64,000 nt of DNA, taken from Arthrobacter caoxuetaonis. Lineage in GTDB: Bacteria; Actinomycetota; Actinomycetes; Actinomycetales; Micrococcaceae. Under the pieces are notes generated by a model that ran no database searches, had not been told where the DNA came from, and saw only the letters and a program-made list of their open reading frames with translations. The position numbers were made by a program, and so were the translations under genes. The stretch is taken from contig NZ_CP099466.1 of NCBI RefSeq assembly GCF_023921125.1, forward strand, positions 2,480,001 to 2,544,000, written 5' to 3'. How positions within the stretch are numbered: position 1 is the first letter of the stretch; each line of letters opens with the position of its first letter. This document shows positions 18,801-26,149 of this stretch, in pieces.

Positions 18801-19049
18801 TCCGCCGTCGATGTCCAGGGCGAAGGAGTGCTTGCCAACATCGCCCGGGACCTCGTCGCCGTGATGCGCCGCGACGTGCGGACCGACTGGACGGTGCGTG
18901 ACGACGTCCGGGCCAAGCTGCGCTCCTCCATAAAACGGCTGCTCGTCAAGAACGGCTATCCGCCGGACAAGCAGCCTGCCGCGATCAAGCTCGTCATGGA
19001 GCAGATGGAGTCCATGGCGCCGCGCTTCGCGGAGGCCCGGGCGGGGTAG
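15846..19049 (+). CDS. hsdR: Type I restriction-modification system, endonuclease/translocase subunit HsdR
   Basis: A 1067-aa subunit that translocates DNA and cuts unmethylated targets. N-terminal PD-(D/E)XK nuclease: RRFDLVLYCNG with Asp147 and SIIELKKAG with Glu161/Lys163. Superfamily 2 helicase motor: Walker A TQGSGKS (311-315), DEAH box VVVDEAHRSH (419-422), motif III FTGTP, motif VI QTLARVNR. A C-terminal helical domain (about 800-1060) would contact HsdM. All key residues are present, so the system looks functional. ATG follows the hsdS stop with no gap. A 13-bp perfect hairpin lies 20 nt past the stop. Confidence 0.96.
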   Translation: MTQAQQLGYSEADWEGSALEMLAEPLGWLPKTGHEIAPGTGERDTWDELLIRPRLLKALHKFNPAVPTQYLKQALAEIASPKSADSITENKRIHDYLTDGFRLTYIDTDGTEVSPTLRLLSHDPDENDWLAVNQVTIVQGDYKRRFDLVLYCNGMPVSIIELKKAGSKNADVPAAHNQLATYVREFPMAFRFCVFTLASDGLSAKYGTPFTPLNHFSPWNVDDDGKPVTPGTLLDGEPVVGELDTALLGLYNQERFLQLLHSYTAFDEGAAGLTKRIAKPHQYFAVTKAVGSTVPAVGSNGKAGVVWHTQGSGKSMEMELYTNLVIRHPKLRNPTVVVITDRNELDGQLFESFLASQLLPEKAQQIRKRSELRTELSSRTTGGIYFTTLQKFGRSQSERDAGAEHPLLSDRRNIIVVVDEAHRSHYDNLDGYARHLRDALPHATLIAFTGTPISFDDRNTQDVFGEYIDVYDLSRAVADGATVPVYFEPRLIKVGLAEGVSEETLDAAADEATRTLDDTERARIEASVAVVNAVYGAPERIAKLAQDLVEHWENRSEKMEKFISAPGKAMIVGGTREICANLYSAIVALRPEWHSDELDKGKIKVVYSGTASDAPPVSDHVRRDAFNASIKERLKNVDDELELVIVKDMMLTGFDSPPLHTLYLDRPLKGALLMQTLARVNRTFRGKEGGLLVAYAPLAENLTKALAEYNLHDGGTQQPLGKNIDEAIAETEKLVAKLDQLLDGHDWRAILDKGGPKAWLHAAWGAVNYLRDPLTPGNKPEADGESLASQYRSLSSQLARAWALCSGTDYLPLLLRDVRMFEEIRVWMAKMDAADRQSRGEPIPEDISRLLGQLIATSTVSGEVLDIYEAAGMPKPSLDDLTPEFMAKTQKARNPQLAIEALRKLISEEAARTTRNNVIRERAFSERITELMNKYTNQQLTSAEVIAALVELAKEVAKEKDRGQRFSPPLNEDELAFYDAVTQNDSAVDVQGEGVLANIARDLVAVMRRDVRTDWTVRDDVRAKLRSSIKRLLVKNGYPPDKQPAAIKLVMEQMESMAPRFAEARAG

Positions 19050-19068
19050 TCCCGCTCCCCTCTCCATC

Positions 19069-19100
19069 GCTGTGACCCGGCCGTCGTGCCGGGTCACAGC
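19069..19100 (+). terminator. Terminator of the hsd operon
   Basis: Perfect 13-bp stem (19069-19081 with 19088-19100) and 6-nt loop, starting 20 nt after the hsdR stop; no T-run. Confidence 0.75.
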
Positions 19101-19127
19101 CTCCACCTTTCCTGCGCTCGATGATGA

Positions 19128-19409
19128 GCCCTGCCCGAAAGACCGGATCCACTTGCTAGACGAAGATCAGCGCCTGAAGCTCCGGGCGTTATCAATGTCA
19201 TCGAAGGACAGGTCGAAACCGAATTGGACCGAGATTTCTTCAACGGCAGCCCGCCAGCCCCTCATCAGGTCCGCAGCTTCTACCGCCGGCCCAAGGGGTC
19301 AGGCCCAAACGCGCTCAAGACGGAGTTCGTCAGCGCACACACAAGAGGAGCAAAGAGCCTCTTCCATGATCCTGCCCTGTTGCCCTCCGTCACTATCGTA
19401 AGGAAGTAG
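19128..19409 (+). pseudogene. Possible gene remnant between two terminators
   Basis: A frame open from after a TGA at 19125 to TAG 19407-19409 reads as ordinary protein (for example NVIEGQVETELDRDFFNGS, and later RSFYRRPKGSG) but has no ATG/GTG start and no ribosome site; TTG at 19224 is the only usable start. It ends 1 nt before a 21-bp terminator hairpin, which suggests it is the genuine 3' end of a gene whose 5' part was lost. I do not recognise the family. It could also be a chance frame. Confidence 0.4.
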
Positions 19410-19410
19410 T

Positions 19411-19462
19411 TCTGCGTGCGTCGGGTGCCTACGGACCAGCAGGCACCCGACGCACGCAGAAA
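19411..19462. terminator. Bidirectional 21-bp hairpin terminator
   Basis: Bases 19411-19431 pair perfectly with 19442-19462 around a 10-nt loop. It sits 1 nt after the plus-strand remnant's stop and 3 nt after the end of the minus-strand DUF726 gene, so it can serve both. Confidence 0.8.
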
Positions 19463-19465
19463 GAC

Positions 19466-21157
19466 CTACTCCGCCGAGGCCTGGGGCACCGCAGAAGCGC
19501 CAATTTCAGCCGGCTCCCAGCGGGTCATCGGTTCAGTCAGCAGACGAACCTGTTGATGGTATTGGGAGTGCCCCTTGACTCGCGCAGAAACGTCCACGTT
19601 CTGGAGTTTCGCATCGGCTGGCCGGAAGCCAACCTCACCTGCGGCCCTCTCGCCAGGCTGAGTTCCACGGTAGGCAAACTTCAAAACCGGATCATTCGAC
19701 GAATGGTAGTTGTAAACGGCCTCATCGACTACGGTTGTCAGGCTGCGCCAATCGCTCTTGCCGCCAATGGCCGCTCCCAGCAGGTGCATCGCCTGGACAC
19801 GAGGTCCGCCCTTCTTGCTGGACATTGCCTGGGCCGCAACCACCATTGCCCGGGCCCCCAGGCTGTGCCCAATCAGGACGTAGGAGTTGGCCTCGGTTCG
19901 AGCCAGCAGGTCAGCGAGGATGACGCCCGTTTTCTCGGCGCGGTTCTTCGCTATGTGCCAGGGATTTCTCGCGACGTCGGCCGCGATCAGCGCGGGGGCA
20001 ACCGGAGCCAGCCGTTTGGCGGCTACCTTGGCGGCCTTTGCTGCGGCTCCTCTCACCGCGGCCCCAGCGGCGGCTTTGCCCACGTTCGCACCTGCGAACA
20101 ATGTGAGGTGCCGGAGTTCACGCGCACCCCAATGGACGCGGTAGACGGGTGAATCCGGATAGCGATCCGTCACGATATTCCGCCACTCGCCCCAACCGGT
20201 TTTGGTTTCGCTGAGGAAGCCGTTGCACACGATGACCGGGACTCCGGATCCGTCCTGGAGCATTTCGATATGGAAGGACTTGTCCTGCCGCACGTAGGCG
20301 TTCGCAATCGTGCCCCCGAGAGCCGCACCCAGAGCTGCTCCGACCGCGGTGACCACGGCCGTTCCCCCGGCCATACCCAAGCCGCCGGCCGCCACAGCAC
20401 CACCGCCGAGCAATGCCAGCCCAAAGTTCGTCGCCACAATGCCGCTGTATCCTCCAATGGCTACACCAACGGCACCGCCGATGGCGGGAGCGGCGAGGAC
20501 CGCGAAAGGCGTGGCTGCTGCAACGCCGGCGCCTGCAAGTCCCACCACCTTGACCGTTTTCGCCAAGTTGGGCTTTTCGTAACTCAGGAACTCTCTGTAG
20601 TCATTGAGCGCGCCCATCTTTCGATCGGCCTTCTCGAAGCCAGGGATCTCATGCCGGTGCTCCGCACAGTAGCGCTGGACCCGAATCGCACCCTCTTCCC
20701 GGACCGCCATGTTCGCGCACATCACGGCTGCACAGGGAAGCGTCGGCGCCCCGCACCCGTTGCAGATGTAGGCGGGCAGCTGCCCCATGGGCCGGTTGGC
20801 CTTGCGGTGCGTATGCTTGCCGAAGCAGGAGGAGCACCAACCGGTTCTCTCCTCCAATGTCAGGTCCTCTGCCAGCTCGGCTATCCATTCAGCGGCCTTT
20901 TTGAATCCTTTGGCCCGTTTATCTGCGGCCTTCTGCTGATCTTCGTCAGGCAGGTTCACAGCGGCATGCCGACTGAGGGCGTATGCCCAGGCGTTACTGA
21001 TCAACGAGTGGTTGTCGCCAAGAATGCCCTGGCCGACTTCAGGCTCAGCGTCTGTGTGGCTGCCGGACAAGGTGAGCTTGTAGCCCTTGGGAGAAACGAC
21101 GTCGCACTGGATGCGACCCGTGTCGAGGACACGGAAGAGAACCTGAGATTTAGACAT
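19466..21157 (-). CDS. Zinc-ribbon, membrane-inserting DUF726 (TMCO4-type) alpha/beta hydrolase
   Basis: A 563-aa protein with four parts: an N-terminal region to about 100; a Cys/His-rich segment (Cys108, 111, 132, 135, 142, 147, 164 plus nearby His) that looks like one or two zinc ribbons; a Gly/Ala-rich hydrophobic block (about 203-285) able to insert in membrane; and a DUF726 hydrolase domain with the nucleophile elbow IGHSLGARA (Ser432), RVHWGAREL upstream and a C-terminal GHSQYH that may carry the catalytic His. Substrate unknown; lipid or ester hydrolysis is the usual guess. The ATG at 21157 has a purine-rich site; a TTG 30 nt upstream is less likely. Its place between an RM operon and ssrA suggests accessory DNA. 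Confidence 0.8.
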   Translation of the reverse strand: MSKSQVLFRVLDTGRIQCDVVSPKGYKLTLSGSHTDAEPEVGQGILGDNHSLISNAWAYALSRHAAVNLPDEDQQKAADKRAKGFKKAAEWIAELAEDLTLEERTGWCSSCFGKHTHRKANRPMGQLPAYICNGCGAPTLPCAAVMCANMAVREEGAIRVQRYCAEHRHEIPGFEKADRKMGALNDYREFLSYEKPNLAKTVKVVGLAGAGVAAATPFAVLAAPAIGGAVGVAIGGYSGIVATNFGLALLGGGAVAAGGLGMAGGTAVVTAVGAALGAALGGTIANAYVRQDKSFHIEMLQDGSGVPVIVCNGFLSETKTGWGEWRNIVTDRYPDSPVYRVHWGARELRHLTLFAGANVGKAAAGAAVRGAAAKAAKVAAKRLAPVAPALIAADVARNPWHIAKNRAEKTGVILADLLARTEANSYVLIGHSLGARAMVVAAQAMSSKKGGPRVQAMHLLGAAIGGKSDWRSLTTVVDEAVYNYHSSNDPVLKFAYRGTQPGERAAGEVGFRPADAKLQNVDVSARVKGHSQYHQQVRLLTEPMTRWEPAEIGASAVPQASAE

Positions 21158-21400
21158 GGTGACGATCCTCTCAGATAGCACCGACAAACCGGTTTACCTT
21201 GCGCCCGTGTCACCGGCTGTATGGCGCCATCGACGCTTGGCTGCTCGTCATCTCCCAGGCGCTCCTCAAGGCCGGAGGGCCCGGGGGAAGGCGGCTTTAA
21301 TAATCGTTGCGAGCCCTGCGAGCAGTGATTTTCGTTGCCGCCGTCCCGGGTTCTCCGGCCGGACGCACCCGCGAACTGAACCGAACCGCAAAAGCAACAC

Positions 21401-21432
21401 AAAAAGCACCCCGGCCCGAAGGCCGAGGTGCT
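21401..21432 (-). terminator. Rho-independent terminator of ssrA
   Basis: Minus-strand 12-bp stem with one G:U pair (21432-21421 with 21416-21405), a UUCG tetraloop, and five T residues (21405-21401), 14 nt past the tmRNA 3' end. Confidence 0.9.
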
Positions 21433-21445
21433 CTTTGTACAAAAA

Positions 21446-21813
21446 GTGGAGATGGGGGGAATTGAACCCCCGTCCGATGTCGTGTTGTCAGGGCTTCTCC
21501 GGGCGCAGTTCACGTCGGAGTTTCTCGGCCCCAGCCATCATGTGAACAAGTGGCTGATCCGGGCCCAGCCGTCTAAAAGTCCCGAGCACTCCAACGGCGA
21601 AAGTGCTCAGCAGTGGCCCTCTAAATGACGCCAGGATCCGGGACGAGAGCATTCCCGGTCTGACGGACTATGCCCGCTGCTTAGGCAGCGAGAGCGAAGT
21701 CAGTGCGCTTAGAATCGGCACTTATTGGTTTGCAAGGAGCGTTTACGAGATAACCCTGCATCCTCGGCCCGCTTCACCTGTCGCGACTAACATCGTCGAA
21801 ACCTGTCATCCCC
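21446..21813 (-). ncRNA. ssrA: tmRNA (transfer-messenger RNA)
   Basis: Rescues stalled ribosomes together with SmpB. The 5' end GGGGATGACAGG pairs with the 3' CATCTCCA to form the acceptor stem; the 3' side has the T-arm sequence GGGGGTTCAATTCCCCCC. The tag reading frame, on the minus strand at 21719-21681, encodes ADSKRTDFALAA and a TAA stop; the ALAA end is the standard protease signal. The terminal CCA is not fully encoded (the DNA reads ACTTTTT). It is a one-piece tmRNA of about 368 nt, and smpB lies about 440 bp upstream. Confidence 0.97.
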
Positions 21814-21818
21814 GTATT

Positions 21819-21848
21819 CAGTTACCAAACTGATTTGTCCGCCCGCAA
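21819..21848 (-). promoter_or_regulatory. Candidate ssrA promoter
   Basis: Minus strand TTGCGG (21848-21843) and TAACTG (21824-21819) with an 18-nt spacer; the -10-like box ends 6 nt before the GGGG that begins tmRNA. Hexamers are imperfect, position is right. Confidence 0.4.
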
Positions 21849-21880
21849 CCGGCCGGACCGTTAACTATAACGCATAGACG

Positions 21881-22249
21881 CTAGAACGTCATTCCGAACA
21901 CCGTGAACGGGGCACCCCACAGGATGACCAGCAGGACAGACAGCAGAACGAACAGGACGGACAGGATAGCCAGGCCGGTCATGCCGGCGTACTTGCGCCG
22001 GAACGCCCAAACGAAAAGGACGGCATTCGCCCCGAGCAGGACCGGACTGGCCCAGACCAGGATCTGGGCAAGATAGACGTAGAACACGGCAAAGAACGGC
22101 ACTGCCACCAGAATGACGACCGGGGCCGCGGCTGCGACAACCAGCAGGTCCAGGGCGGTCACGGCCCAGGCCCAGAGCGGTTTCCGGGGCTGGCCTTCGC
22201 GGGATTCTTCGTCTTCCTGGAGCTGCGTTTCCCAGAACGTGCCGCTCAT
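21881..22249 (-). CDS. Small multi-pass membrane protein downstream of smpB
   Basis: A 122-aa protein with a charged N-terminal 25 residues followed by three or four hydrophobic segments (AVTALDLLVVAAAAPVVILV, FFAVFYVYLAQILVWASPVL, LAILSVLFVLLSVLLVILWG). Its ATG overlaps the smpB stop (ATGA), so it is co-translated. No known domain; function unknown. It separates smpB from ssrA. Confidence 0.75.
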   Translation of the reverse strand: MSGTFWETQLQEDEESREGQPRKPLWAWAVTALDLLVVAAAAPVVILVAVPFFAVFYVYLAQILVWASPVLLGANAVLFVWAFRRKYAGMTGLAILSVLFVLLSVLLVILWGAPFTVFGMTF

Positions 22250-22722
22250 CAGGCTCCGCGGTTCTTGGAACGCATTTCGCGCAGTGCCTCGCGGTTGTCC
22301 TGCTTTTCACGCAGCGTCTGGCGCTTGTCATAGTCCCGCTTGCCGCGGGCAACGGCGATTTCCACCTTGGCGCGGCCGTCCAGGAAGTACAGCTGGAGCG
22401 GAACGATCGTGAACCCCGATTCCCGGGTCTTCTGCGCAATCTTGTCGAGCTGCTCGCGGTGCAGCAGCAGCTTGCGGCGGCGCCGTGCCGAGTGGTTGGT
22501 CCAGCTTCCGTTCAGGTACTCCGGAATGTAGACCCCTTCCAGCCACAACTCGTCGTTGTAGAACGTGGCGAATCCGTCGACCAGGGAGGCCCGCCCCTCC
22601 CGGAGGGACTTCACCTCGGTTCCCATCAGCACCATGCCTGCTTCATAGGTGTCGAGGACTTCGTAGTTGTGCCGGGCCTTGCGGTTGGTGGCCACCACTT
22701 TACGGCCACTTTCTTTGGGCAC
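22249..22722 (-). CDS. smpB: SsrA-binding protein SmpB
   Basis: A 157-aa protein that binds the tRNA-like part of tmRNA and delivers it to stalled ribosomes. Family signatures: [20 protein letters not shown] near the N-terminus, [14 protein letters not shown], and the basic C-terminal tail [14 protein letters not shown] that enters the mRNA channel. Length is normal. It follows the ftsEX/M23 genes and overlaps the next small membrane protein gene by 4 nt. ssrA is transcribed in the same direction just downstream. Confidence 0.97.
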   Translation of the reverse strand: MPKESGRKVVATNRKARHNYEVLDTYEAGMVLMGTEVKSLREGRASLVDGFATFYNDELWLEGVYIPEYLNGSWTNHSARRRRKLLLHREQLDKIAQKTRESGFTIVPLQLYFLDGRAKVEIAVARGKRDYDKRQTLREKQDNREALREMRSKNRGA

Positions 22723-22764
22723 GGTTCAACTCCTTCGTTAGATGCGAAAACACCTATTCTATGC

Positions 22765-24195
22765 CTACAGCAAACCCATCGGGTTAACCAGCTGGCCGTT
22801 GAGCATGGTCTCGAAGTGCAGGTGGCATCCCGAGGAATTACCGGTCTGTCCGACGTAACCGATCAGCTGTCCGGCGTTCACCCACTGTCCGGCGTTCACC
22901 AGCCGGCTGCTCAGGTGGTAGTAGTTCGTGGCCAGGGCACTGGTGCCGATGACCCCGTGGTTGAGTACGATCCGGTTTCCTGTGCCGATCATTTCCCCGC
23001 CGCCGGTGTCCGAACGCCAGACCTCTCCGGCAGCCGCAGCGTAGATCGGGGTGCCACAGCGGGCCCCGAAGTCGAGCCCGGAGTGCAGATACCCGCCGCT
23101 GCCGTTGAAATCGATGGTGCCGACCGGCGTCGCGCGCCAGCCAAAGCCCGAACTCAGCGGAGCGCTGACAGGGTAACGCAGTCCGAATGCGGACGGGTTG
23201 GTGGGCTGCACTGTCTGCGGAGGTGGCGGGGGCTGGTTGTTTTGAGCCGCTTCTTCAGCAGCGCGGCGGTTGGCCTCGGCGATCCGGGCTTCCTCGGCGC
23301 GCCGTGCTTCTTCGAGCAGGATCCGCTGCCGTTCGGCGATCTCCGCCTGGACGGCTGCCTGCTCGGACTGGATCGAAGCCAGCTTGGCCTGGATGACCGG
23401 TTTCTTCGCCTCCAGTTCATTGTTCAGCGACTCGGCGCTGGCAATGAGGCTGTCCACCTTGGACTTCTCTTCAGCGGCCTCGTCGCGGGCCGCCTGCTCG
23501 GACTCCAGTGCTTCCTGTGCCTGCGCCTTGAGCGAGGAAATCTCCTCCTCCACGGCTGCGAGGCGGGCCTCCGAGTTCACATTGGTGGCAGCTTGCTGGG
23601 TGAGGCGCTCGACGGCGGCGTTCTGGCCGCGCAGGGCCTGGCCGGCCATGCCCATCGAATCAGTCAGGCTCTCCGCTCCCTCGGCACCCAAAAGAAGCGT
23701 GAGACTGGAGGGCACTCCCCCGCTCTTGTAGGCCTGGCTGGCGATCTGCCCGATGACCTTCTGCGTTTCATCGAGGGCCTGCCGGTCCTCTTCGATCTGG
23801 GCGGCAATCGTGTTGCGGCTCTCCTGCGCCAGGGCCACGCGGTCCGTGAGCGCGCCAACCTTCGCTGAGGCCGTGCTGACCCGGCCCTCCGCCTCCGTCA
23901 GGACGGCCTGCGCTGCGGGCAGTTCCTGGTTCTGGTAGATGTTCAGCTGCGCCACCGTCTTGGCAATGTCCTGGTCAAGGTACTCGTACTGTTCCTGGAC
24001 CTTTTGCTGCTCAGCTTCAAGTGCGGCTTTGCGGTCACTGAGTTCATCTGCGGCAGCCGGCGCGTTGACCGCACCGAGGGCGAGGGCAAGGGAAAGCAGC
24101 ACCGCTGCTCCTGCAGCGGCGGCACGTTTGGCAGCGCCCGCCGAGGCGGCGGCTGCGGCGGCAACGGTGCCCTGCCGCTCCCGGCGCCTAGTCAT
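22765..24195 (-). CDS. RipC/EnvC-like M23 peptidoglycan endopeptidase with coiled coil
   Basis: A 476-aa secreted protein: signal peptide (about 20-45, ending near PAAAD), a long coiled coil (about 48-300) with an FtsX-type partner architecture, a Pro/Gln linker (NNQPPPPPQTVQP), and a C-terminal LytM/M23 domain with metal ligands in HSGLDFGA and HLHFET. In actinobacteria such proteins (RipC type) are activated by FtsEX to cleave septal peptidoglycan. Gene order ftsE-ftsX-this supports that. ATG 24195 lacks a ribosome site but overlaps the stop of an 11-codon upstream frame, suggesting coupling; TTG at 24201 is an alternative. Confidence 0.9.
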   Translation of the reverse strand: MTRRRERQGTVAAAAAASAGAAKRAAAAGAAVLLSLALALGAVNAPAAADELSDRKAALEAEQQKVQEQYEYLDQDIAKTVAQLNIYQNQELPAAQAVLTEAEGRVSTASAKVGALTDRVALAQESRNTIAAQIEEDRQALDETQKVIGQIASQAYKSGGVPSSLTLLLGAEGAESLTDSMGMAGQALRGQNAAVERLTQQAATNVNSEARLAAVEEEISSLKAQAQEALESEQAARDEAAEEKSKVDSLIASAESLNNELEAKKPVIQAKLASIQSEQAAVQAEIAERQRILLEEARRAEEARIAEANRRAAEEAAQNNQPPPPPQTVQPTNPSAFGLRYPVSAPLSSGFGWRATPVGTIDFNGSGGYLHSGLDFGARCGTPIYAAAAGEVWRSDTGGGEMIGTGNRIVLNHGVIGTSALATNYYHLSSRLVNAGQWVNAGQLIGYVGQTGNSSGCHLHFETMLNGQLVNPMGLL

Positions 24196-24223
24196 TGGCA
24201 AAGCAATTCATATGGTTTTTCAT
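24188..24223 (-). CDS. Possible 11-codon upstream ORF coupled to the M23 peptidase
   Basis: ATG at 24223 with AGGAAAG immediately upstream opens an 11-residue frame (MKNHMNCFAND) whose TAG overlaps the peptidase ATG region. The peptidase ATG itself has no Shine-Dalgarno, so ribosomes may arrive by translating this leader. Could be chance. Confidence 0.35.
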   Translation of the reverse strand: MKNHMNCFAND

Positions 24224-24247
24224 CTTTCCTGTCCCAGTGCCCACACT

Positions 24248-25159
24248 CTAAACCTTGATGTACCGTCTGAGCGTCAGCAGCGAGGAAACACCCGCGAGCA
24301 AAGCACCAAGAATCAACAGGGCCGGACTAAGCATGAGCACTTCCCGTGCGGAAATGAAGGCGGTTGCGGGATACTGGCGGGCCAGCATGCCGATGAAGAA
24401 GTGCGCCACGGCCCACAGGGTTCCCGACGCAAGGACGGCCCCGATGAGCGCCGCAATCACGCCCTCCAGCACAAACGGCAGCTGGATCACCGCCTTCGAG
24501 GCCCCCACCAGCCGCATGATCCCCGTTTCACGGCGCCTGCTGAACGCAGAAAGCCGGATGGTCGTGGCGATGAGGAGGATGGCGCAGACCAGCATCAGCA
24601 CAGCGATGAGCAGCGCCACCAGGGAAGCAATGTTCATGAAGGAGAACACCTTTTCCAGCAGTTCCCGCTGGTCGCTGACGGACTCGACGCCGGGCATGGA
24701 GGAGAACGCCTCGTTGATGACCTCGTACTTCTCCGGGTCGACGAGGGAAACGCGGAAAGTCTCCGGCAGCTGGTCGGCCGTCACGCTGTCAACGATCGGA
24801 GAGTTTGCGAACTGCTCACGGAAGTGGCCCAAGGCAGTTTCCTGGTCTTCGAACTGGACCGTGTCGATATATTGCTTGAACTCGGGCGAATTCAGCTTGG
24901 CTTCGATCGCACTGCGCTGCTGGTCTGTCACCGCGCCTGAGGCACATGACGGCGAGACGTCGTTGCCCACGCACAGGAACACCGCAACCTGCACCCGGTC
25001 GTACCAGTAACCCTTCATCTGGTTGATCTGCAGCTGGAGCAGGCCGGCAGCGCCGACGAAGGTCAGTGACACGAACGTCACCAGGATGACCGAGACAACC
25101 ATCGACAGGTTGCGCCGGATTCCGGATCCAATTTCACCCAGGACAAAAGCCATCCTCAT
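24248..25159 (-). CDS. ftsX: Cell-division ABC-type protein FtsX
   Basis: A 303-aa membrane protein with the FtsX plan: cytoplasmic N-terminus, TM1 ([20 protein letters not shown]), a large extracellular loop (about 45-170) that would bind the coiled-coil M23 hydrolase, and three C-terminal TM helices ending in [10 protein letters not shown]. The loop contains two Cys ([10 protein letters not shown]) that may pair. Start ATG overlaps the ftsE stop (ATGA). It transmits FtsE ATPase state to the peptidoglycan hydrolase at the septum. Confidence 0.96.
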   Translation of the reverse strand: MRMAFVLGEIGSGIRRNLSMVVSVILVTFVSLTFVGAAGLLQLQINQMKGYWYDRVQVAVFLCVGNDVSPSCASGAVTDQQRSAIEAKLNSPEFKQYIDTVQFEDQETALGHFREQFANSPIVDSVTADQLPETFRVSLVDPEKYEVINEAFSSMPGVESVSDQRELLEKVFSFMNIASLVALLIAVLMLVCAILLIATTIRLSAFSRRRETGIMRLVGASKAVIQLPFVLEGVIAALIGAVLASGTLWAVAHFFIGMLARQYPATAFISAREVLMLSPALLILGALLAGVSSLLTLRRYIKV

Positions 25160-25959
25160 TCGGGGGCCTCCGAACCGGAGAGACCGCCGGCTTGGGCGGG
25201 GGTGCGATCTTCTTTCCCGGCCGGGCCGGCGGCGGCGTCGGGCTCGCCCGACGCAGGAACGATGGGCTGCATCGCCGTCGCCAGGTAGATTCCCCCCCGC
25301 TCATCGCGGATGACCTTGCCGTGGCGCAGTTCGATCACGCGCTTGCGCATGGCATTGACGATGTCGTGGTCGTGGGTGGCCATGACCACCGTGGTTCCGT
25401 TCTGGTTAATCCGGTCCAGGACCTTCATGATGCCCAGCGAGGTGGTGGGGTCGAGGTTGCCGGTCGGTTCGTCGGCAAGAAGGATGCCCGGTTTGTTCAC
25501 GATCGCCCGGGCAATGGCCACGCGCTGCTGCTCGCCGCCGGAGAGCTCATGCGGCATCCGGTTGTCCTTGCCTTCCAGGCCCACCGTCTTGAGGACCTCG
25601 GGAACGGTCTCGCGGATCACGGCGCGGCTGCGGCCGATGACCTGCATGGCGAACGCGACGTTGGCGAAGACAGTTTTGTTGGGCAGCAGGCGGAAGTCCT
25701 GGAACACGACGCCGATGCCGCGGCGCAGGCGCGGAACGCGCCAGCTGGGAATCTTCGCGACGTTGGAACCTGCGACGTACACCGTGCCGCGGGTGGCGTG
25801 CTCTTCCTTCATCACAAGGCGGATCAGCGTGGATTTGCCTGAACCGGATGCTCCCACCAGGAAGACGAACTCACCGCGGTCCACGTCAAAGCTGACCGAG
25901 TTCAACGCCGGCCTGGAGTTGCGGTCATAGACCTTGGTGACGTTGTCGAATGTGATCAT
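25156..25959 (-). CDS. ftsE: Cell-division ATP-binding protein FtsE
   Basis: A 267-aa ABC ATPase: Walker [10 protein letters not shown] (about 36-44), signature [10 protein letters not shown], Walker B ILLADEPT, and VVMATHD. About 40 residues longer than E. coli FtsE because of an Ala/Gly/Pro-rich C-terminal tail (from [13 protein letters not shown]), a feature seen in several actinobacteria. It pairs with FtsX at the division site. prfB, which usually sits directly upstream in actinobacteria, is instead 11 kb away in this window. Confidence 0.96.
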   Translation of the reverse strand: MITFDNVTKVYDRNSRPALNSVSFDVDRGEFVFLVGASGSGKSTLIRLVMKEEHATRGTVYVAGSNVAKIPSWRVPRLRRGIGVVFQDFRLLPNKTVFANVAFAMQVIGRSRAVIRETVPEVLKTVGLEGKDNRMPHELSGGEQQRVAIARAIVNKPGILLADEPTGNLDPTTSLGIMKVLDRINQNGTTVVMATHDHDIVNAMRKRVIELRHGKVIRDERGGIYLATAMQPIVPASGEPDAAAGPAGKEDRTPAQAGGLSGSEAPE

Positions 25960-26122
25960 TAGCGTTTCATGCCCTTGTCTAACTACCGGATCGAAAAGGG
26001 CCTTGGGTTGGGGAGCAGGGAACCGGCCTTTCGACTATAGCCAGCGGATCGACCTGCCGGGGAGAGCGCCGGCGGTGTGTCGCGATCGTCCTGCCTCCGG
26101 CGCCCGGCCGGGCGGGAAGGGC

Positions 26123-26139
26123 GGGCCGGATACCGGCCC
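26123..26139 (-). terminator. Possible terminator of the liv/acyl-CoA operon
   Basis: GGGCCGG and CCGGCCC arms (7 bp) with a 3-nt loop, 10 nt past the hydrolase stop; a GC palindrome lies beside it. No T-run. Confidence 0.4.
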
Positions 26140-26149
26140 CTGCTGCAGG

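Noticed and set aside
21428..21628. Plus-strand open frame across the tmRNA
   Set aside because: The region is fully explained by tmRNA on the minus strand.
22459..23868. 469-codon plus-strand open frame
   Set aside because: Lies opposite smpB and the M23 peptidase, Gly/His/Arg-rich with no domain, no ribosome site; third-position GC artefact.
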